Shown piece after piece: positions 4,792 through 9,235 of a stretch of DNA of 9,235 nucleotides. The stretch's first letter is position 1, and each line of letters begins with the position of its first letter. This stretch comes from Chloroflexota bacterium. GTDB lineage: Bacteria; Chloroflexota; Anaerolineae; B4-G1; SLSP01. Location of the stretch: positions 1-9,235 of the forward strand of contig JAKJAB010000118.1 in NCBI GenBank assembly GCA_022707725.1. The letters run 5' to 3'. The notes under the pieces were generated by a model, which made no database searches, was not told where the DNA came from, and saw nothing but the letters and a program-made list of their open reading frames with translations. Made by a program: the position numbers and the translations under genes.

Positions 4792-7557
4792 ATGAAAAAG
4801 TTAATTCGGGTGTTGATGATTGTGACGTTCCTTCTCGCAGGTGTGATCACCATAGGACCAAGCGACGTAGGCGCCGACCCGTATGTGCCGCCGGTCTTAC
4901 CCGCTGAGCCATGGTTTTATCCTGAGATGCGCCTGCAAACATTCACCCCGCCAGACGGGCGTATGACGGTGGCAGCGTCGATTACCGATACCACGGTCTT
5001 CACCACCGCTCCGACGATTGACATGCGGATATTGGTCGTCCATGGGAAAGGATTTACAGATACCAACGCCTCTCCTATCACGGAACATCCGTACAATATG
5101 GTCAAGTCATTCCTGGACGTGGTGGGCATTCCATACGATTCGGTAGACTTGAGCGCCAGCGAGACTGTCAGTGAAGCAGATTTGTGGGACGGCGTTAGCC
5201 ACGGCAATTACTATGCGATCTTCTTCACCACCAGCGATGATTGGTGGGGCTTGCCGTTCGAAACGCGCGAGATGATCGCTGCCTACGAGCGCAATTTCGG
5301 TGTGCGCCGGGTCACGTGGTACAGCATCCCGAACCCATCGCTCAATGGAATGGAATGTGCGCTTGTCGATCCGAATTGCGCGGCACCTGGCGTCGGTATG
5401 TCCGGACCGATAGACATTACGTCGACCGAGGCGGGACGCGAGGTCTTCCCTTACCTGAAACCCGATACCGGGCCAGGCGGGCTGAATCTGAGTGCGTTCA
5501 CCTTCGGCTATCCGGCCACCACCACCGTCGGTATGGACGTTACTCCGCTATTCCTGGACGAAAACGGTTACATCGCTATGGCGATCTTCCGGCCCGGCGA
5601 CGGGCGCGAGCACCTGGTCTTCAGCTGGTCATCGTATTACCCGGCCAAGCCGCCGATCAACATCCACGCGCGGGTGCTGCCCTATGGCATCATCAACTGG
5701 GCCACCCGAGGCATTTTTTTAGGAGAGCGGAAGGTCTATTTTGTCCCCCAGCCGGATGATGTTTTCGCGTGGGGAGACGGGTGGGATTCCGACACACAAA
5801 CCATCATCGTCGATGAAAAAATCCACCGTCTCTCCCCCTATGATCTCGACAGTCTCGTGGCGTGGATGAACGACCTCAAGACAACCGCGCCCAATGCCGC
5901 GGATTTCAAGATCGAAATGCCGTTCAACGGCGAAGGCACTGAGGAAGACCGCGCGGGGTATCCCGGCAGTCCACTCGGCGCCGTTCTGCCGGGCACGCTC
6001 ACTGCGAGAGCTTTGGAACTGGAAAGTGAATTCATCTGGCTCAACCACACCTATAGCCACGCGAACCTCAATACGGCTGATTACAGCCTGAGTTATAATG
6101 AGGTTGTGAAAAATAACGATCTTGCCAACTTCTTGAACCTCACAGACTACACAACCACGACCCTGCTGACGGGTGCTTACTCAGGCTTGACCAATCCTGA
6201 CGTGATCACCGCCGCCTATGAGCTGGGCGTGCGCTACCTCCTCGCCGATGCGTCCGTGGTGCCGACGTACACCGCCCCTTCGCCCAACACCGGCATCCCG
6301 CACCCGCTCAACCCGGAAGTCCTGTTGATTCCCCGCCATGCGAACAACATCTACTATTTCGCCGTAACGCCGCAGGACGAAACCGAATATTACAACAGCG
6401 TTTATCCCGATATGACAAGGACTTATGAACAAATCATTGATACAATCACAGATCAGTCACTTGAAAATCTGTTGGACTTCAGCATCAATCCAACGATGTT
6501 TCACATGAATAATCTGATCGTCTACACAACGACCCAAACCAGCACGATTCTGGCCGACTTCGTGGAATCGCTCTACGGCAAGTACAACGCGCTCTACAAC
6601 GACAACGTTCCGATTCTCAGCCTGCACACGCAGGATATTGGCGCAAAGATGCAGGAGCGCATGATCTTCGATGCCTCCGGCGCCAGTGCCGTGTGGACCT
6701 GCGGCGACGCCCTCACGCTCACCGCGACCAGTCCGGCACGCATCCCCGTCACGGGCATCGACTCGCCTTTGGCCGTCTACACAGAAACCTACGCCGGTCA
6801 AACGATTTCCTACTTCGATCTGGAAGCGGGCGATAGCCTGTTCATCCCAGGTGCGCCGCCCTCCATACCCGAACAGATCGGCGGCTTGACCGTTGCTGTG
6901 GAGGACACACAGAACGTGCTCACCTGGGACGCCGTGACAACCGACACCAACGGCGACCCCGTGCAGGCGCGCTACTATCGCGTTTACCGCGACGGTGCGC
7001 TGCTCGCCGACAGCCTCACAACCGCGACCTACATCGACGCGGCTCCCATCGCCGGCGCCACCTACACCGTCACCGCTATCGGCGACAACTGTTGGCGGCT
7101 CGCCTCTACCGATTCGAGCGCCACGCCTACCACACTGCTCGACTTCTCCACCAGCGTCCTTGCGGGTACGGTCACCTTCACCTGGACCACGGACGTCGAA
7201 ACCAACACAGCCGGATTCAACCTGTATATCTCGACCAATCCCAGCAACCCGTCGTCGTGGACGCAGGTCAACACCGAAACCATTGGGGTTACGGTAGGTG
7301 GCGTGTACACCTTCACCGACCCCAACGACCGGCGCGGCGGCACGTTCCACTACCGGCTTGAAGAAGTCGAAACGGAGATCACCGGCAGCGCCAGAGTGTG
7401 GTATCCTGCCATTGCCATCGGCATCGGGCCGAACGCCGTCTCGCTGTTGGGATTGCAAGCGGGAGCGTCTTCGGGAAACATTTTGGCGCGACTTGGCGTA
7501 CTCACTGTCCTTGCGGGCGTTGTGTTCGGCATCAGAAAAAGACGGCGCGTCCAGTGA
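4792..7557 (+). CDS. Secreted, membrane-anchored polysaccharide deacetylase, Agd3/CE18-like
   Basis: This 921-residue protein has a signal peptide (1-28, likely cleavage VGA/DP). Residues 60-290 form an alpha/beta region (ILVVHGKGF, YAIFFTT) of unassigned type. A NodB-like deacetylase core follows at about 312-600: Asp322/Asp323 in PQPDDVFAWGD, His419/His423 in NHTYSH, TGAYSGLTNPD (460-470), Arg515/His516 in IPRHANNIYY, and His571 in NPTMFHMNN. This motif set resembles the fungal galactosaminogalactan deacetylase Agd3 (CE18) more than classical CE4 enzymes, as recalled from the family rather than searched. Two Fn3-like beta domains (about 692-775 and 784-872) lead to a C-terminal hydrophobic segment (about 893-914) and the tail RKRRRVQ, which should anchor it at the cell surface. 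The predicted role is removal of N-acetyl groups from an extracellular hexosamine polymer. It has its own strong promoter, and the PelF-like gene follows 18 nt later. Confidence 0.8.
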   Translation: MKKLIRVLMIVTFLLAGVITIGPSDVGADPYVPPVLPAEPWFYPEMRLQTFTPPDGRMTVAASITDTTVFTTAPTIDMRILVVHGKGFTDTNASPITEHPYNMVKSFLDVVGIPYDSVDLSASETVSEADLWDGVSHGNYYAIFFTTSDDWWGLPFETREMIAAYERNFGVRRVTWYSIPNPSLNGMECALVDPNCAAPGVGMSGPIDITSTEAGREVFPYLKPDTGPGGLNLSAFTFGYPATTTVGMDVTPLFLDENGYIAMAIFRPGDGREHLVFSWSSYYPAKPPINIHARVLPYGIINWATRGIFLGERKVYFVPQPDDVFAWGDGWDSDTQTIIVDEKIHRLSPYDLDSLVAWMNDLKTTAPNAADFKIEMPFNGEGTEEDRAGYPGSPLGAVLPGTLTARALELESEFIWLNHTYSHANLNTADYSLSYNEVVKNNDLANFLNLTDYTTTTLLTGAYSGLTNPDVITAAYELGVRYLLADASVVPTYTAPSPNTGIPHPLNPEVLLIPRHANNIYYFAVTPQDETEYYNSVYPDMTRTYEQIIDTITDQSLENLLDFSINPTMFHMNNLIVYTTTQTSTILADFVESLYGKYNALYNDNVPILSLHTQDIGAKMQERMIFDASGASAVWTCGDALTLTATSPARIPVTGIDSPLAVYTETYAGQTISYFDLEAGDSLFIPGAPPSIPEQIGGLTVAVEDTQNVLTWDAVTTDTNGDPVQARYYRVYRDGALLADSLTTATYIDAAPIAGATYTVTAIGDNCWRLASTDSSATPTTLLDFSTSVLAGTVTFTWTTDVETNTAGFNLYISTNPSNPSSWTQVNTETIGVTVGGVYTFTDPNDRRGGTFHYRLEEVETEITGSARVWYPAIAIGIGPNAVSLLGLQAGASSGNILARLGVLTVLAGVVFGIRKRRRVQ
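5715..5721 (+). other. In-frame U-UUU-UUA slippery heptamer followed by AGGAG
   Basis: A seven-T run (5714-5720) followed by A is read in the zero frame as ATT TTT TTA, which fits the X-XXY-YYZ pattern of -1 frameshift sites. AGGAG overlaps its end (5721-5725). A -1 slip after Leu310 would add 12 codons and stop at TGA 5757-5759, giving a product of about 322 residues that lacks the deacetylase motifs starting at Asp322. The sequence pattern is clear; use as a frameshift site is unproven. Confidence 0.3.
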
Positions 7558-7575
7558 CGTGAAAGGTAACTGGCC

Positions 7576-9213
7576 ATGAACTTCCGCTTCAGGATCCCCA
7601 CCGCCCCACCCGCCATCTTGCCGGCACACTCGGAAGAAATTGGCGTGGAAACGCGCCGTATGACGGTGTGCCTCGTCAACGAGGGCAGCTATCCGCACTA
7701 CAAAGGCGGCGTCAGCACGTGGTGCGATATGCTCGTGCGGGGGTTGCCGGAAATCGACTTCGTCATCGTCAGCCTGGTCGCCGATCCAAGCGCAAAGCCG
7801 GTCTTCGAATTGCCGGAGAATGTCACGCGGCTGATTACGGTGCCCTTGTGGGGCACCGGCGAAGTGCTGGAATTGCAGCGCGATCTGAGCCTGGCACAAG
7901 TGGTGCGGAGCAAGTTCAACGCGCCGCGCAAAGCCATCGAAACACAGTTTTTGCCGCTCTTCGGCGACTTTCTGGACGCCATCTGGACGGACGAAGCCAC
8001 GCCGCTGCAACTGGTCGAGATCCTGCGCGCGCTCGCCGTCTACTTTCAGTTCTACGACTACGATATGACGATGCGCTCGCAGGCGGTCTGGGATTGCTTC
8101 CGCGAGCACAGCGTCAGCGGTTACCGGCGCGGCGTGGGGACGCTTACACCGCTGCAGCCCGTGTCGCTCCTGGAAGCGACCAACATGATGCAGATCGTCT
8201 ACCGCTGGCTGACGGTGCTCGCTATCCCCATCCCCCAGGTCGACATCGTGCACGCTGCTGCTGCCGGTCTGTGCAGCATTTTCGGGATCGTGGCATCGCG
8301 CAGCCCGCGCACGGCTTTCCTGCTCACCGAACACGGCATCTACCTGCGCGAACGCCTGCTTGCACTGACTAGCTCGAAAGAGACGCATTTCGAGCGCGTG
8401 TTCCAGGCGCGCTTCGCGCAGCGGATCACCGAAGCGAGTTACGCCAGCGCCGACAAAATCGCCCCCGGCAGCAACTATAATCACCGCTGGGAGATTCACA
8501 ACGGGGCAGCGCCGGAGATCATCCAGACGATCTACAACGGTCCCGATCCGCAGCAGTTCGTCCCTTCCAGGCACCACAAACCGGCGGACGCTCCGCCCAC
8601 CATCGTCTGGCTGGGGCGCATCGATCCGCTCAAAGACCTGGAAACGCTTATCCACGCCGCGGCGATCGTCTGCGACGTGCGCCCCGACGCGCGCTTTATC
8701 CTGTACGGGAAGCCGCCCAAAGGCAACGAGTGGTACTACCAGAAATGTCTCGATCTGCGCGACCGGCTCAAACTCCAGGATAACGTCGTCTTCGCCGGTT
8801 TCGCCGCCAGCGCCGCCGCCGCCTACAATGAAGGCGATTTCGTCGTCCTTTCCAGCATCTCCGAGGGCTTTCCCTACAGCGTCGTCGAAGCGATGATGTG
8901 CGAGCGCACCATCGTCGGCACGGACGTGGGCGGCGTGAGCGAGGCGCTGGACGGCTGCGGGCTGGTCGTCGAACCGCGCAATCCCGCCGATATGGCCCGC
9001 GCGTGCCTGGAATTGATCCAGGACCCCGAAAGGACGCGCGAACTAGGCCGCCAGGCCCGAGAGAAGGCGCTCAGCCAGTTCAGCCTGCAACAGTGCAACA
9101 GCGGCTATCTCGCCACCTACCAACGGCTGCTGACCGAAAATCGCTACCGCCACCCGGAGCTGGATTTCGTATACGAGGTGGCGCCGGAGCGTCAGGAGGG
9201 TATCGTCCGATGA
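7576..9213 (+). CDS. pelF: PelF-like GT4 family glycosyltransferase
   Basis: This 545-residue cytoplasmic enzyme has a GT-B fold. The N-terminal block CLVNEGSYPHYKGGVSTW (about 32-49) followed by RGLPEIDFVIVSL is the hallmark of PelF, the nucleotide-sugar glycosyltransferase that polymerises the N-acetylhexosamine Pel polysaccharide. Further matches are LLTEHGIYLRER, WLGRIDPLKDLETLI (Arg348 and Lys353, nucleotide-sugar phosphate binding), FAGF, and the E-x7-E pair Glu430/Glu438 in SEGFPYSVVEAM. Length is slightly above the roughly 500 residues usual for PelF. ATG 7576 has AAAGG 9 nt upstream. An internal ATG at 7660 (residue 29) starts almost at the conserved core, so the first 28 residues may be an extension. 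The gene lies 18 nt after the deacetylase gene and overlaps the next start by ATGA, so it is clearly in an operon. Strictly, only the PelF-like class is certain, not the sugar used. Confidence 0.9.
   Translation: MNFRFRIPTAPPAILPAHSEEIGVETRRMTVCLVNEGSYPHYKGGVSTWCDMLVRGLPEIDFVIVSLVADPSAKPVFELPENVTRLITVPLWGTGEVLELQRDLSLAQVVRSKFNAPRKAIETQFLPLFGDFLDAIWTDEATPLQLVEILRALAVYFQFYDYDMTMRSQAVWDCFREHSVSGYRRGVGTLTPLQPVSLLEATNMMQIVYRWLTVLAIPIPQVDIVHAAAAGLCSIFGIVASRSPRTAFLLTEHGIYLRERLLALTSSKETHFERVFQARFAQRITEASYASADKIAPGSNYNHRWEIHNGAAPEIIQTIYNGPDPQQFVPSRHHKPADAPPTIVWLGRIDPLKDLETLIHAAAIVCDVRPDARFILYGKPPKGNEWYYQKCLDLRDRLKLQDNVVFAGFAASAAAAYNEGDFVVLSSISEGFPYSVVEAMMCERTIVGTDVGGVSEALDGCGLVVEPRNPADMARACLELIQDPERTRELGRQAREKALSQFSLQQCNSGYLATYQRLLTENRYRHPELDFVYEVAPERQEGIVR
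9194..9199 (+). promoter_or_regulatory. Ribosome binding site for the gene leaving the window
   Basis: AGGAGG at 9194-9199 lies 10 nt before ATG 9210, inside the end of the glycosyltransferase gene. It supports the ATGA-overlap start. Confidence 0.7.
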
Positions 9214-9235
9214 GCGCCTTCGCCGTCCCAGTCAG
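9210..9235 (+). CDS. Start of a further operon gene, truncated by the window end
   Basis: ATG at 9210-9212 overlaps the TGA (9211-9213) of the glycosyltransferase gene, with AGGAGG upstream. Only MSAFAVPV can be read, too little to identify a family. In known Pel loci pelF is followed by the membrane transporter gene pelG, so a transporter or another glycosyltransferase is plausible, but this is inferred from order only. Confidence 0.65.

Noticed and set aside
6457..8655. 732-codon open frame on the minus strand
   Set aside because: It lies antisense across the deacetylase and glycosyltransferase genes, has no recognisable domain, and is the expected shadow of GC-biased codon use on the + strand.

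Overview
The window is GC-rich bacterial DNA with six complete genes and the start of a seventh, all on the + strand. I infer a Chloroflexota (Anaerolineae-like) origin. The reasons are the gene styles: a secreted enzyme ending in Fn3-like domains plus a C-terminal hydrophobic/Arg tail, a corrinoid/URO-D-like protein, and heptamer-repeat spacers. There is no rRNA or other marker, so this assignment is tentative.

Region 1 (1-4590) reads as a loose gene string. It starts with an upstream region holding an inverted repeat and a TATAAT box inside a second inverted repeat. A small three-helix membrane protein of unknown function follows (156-539). Then comes a spacer built from degenerate 7-nt repeats (541-639), a URO-D/MtaA-like protein (652-1887) and a membrane-bound hybrid histidine kinase with PAS, HisKA, HATPase and receiver domains (1915-4017). 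The last gene is a small HAD-family protein (4027-4590). Its Shine-Dalgarno overlaps the kinase stop codon, and its reading frame has no ATG, GTG or TTG before the catalytic Asp motif, so it probably starts at ATC.

Region 2 (4591-4791) is an intergenic control region. It has two small hairpins, then an extremely AT-rich island holding a perfect TTGACA-17 nt-TATAAT promoter, a 10-bp palindrome at the predicted transcription start, and a good ribosome binding site.

Region 3 (4792-9235) looks like the start of an exopolysaccharide operon. It encodes a secreted, C-terminally anchored polysaccharide deacetylase resembling the Agd3/CE18 type (4792-7557), a PelF-like GT4 glycosyltransferase (7576-9213), and a further gene starting with an ATGA overlap at 9210 and leaving the window. 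The working model is a Pel-like or galactosaminoglycan-like polymer: the cytoplasmic PelF-like enzyme polymerises N-acetylhexosamine, and the surface-bound deacetylase de-N-acetylates the exported chain. This would be a Pel variant in which the usual PelA is replaced by an anchored Agd3-like enzyme. No tRNA, rRNA, CRISPR array or insertion sequence was seen.
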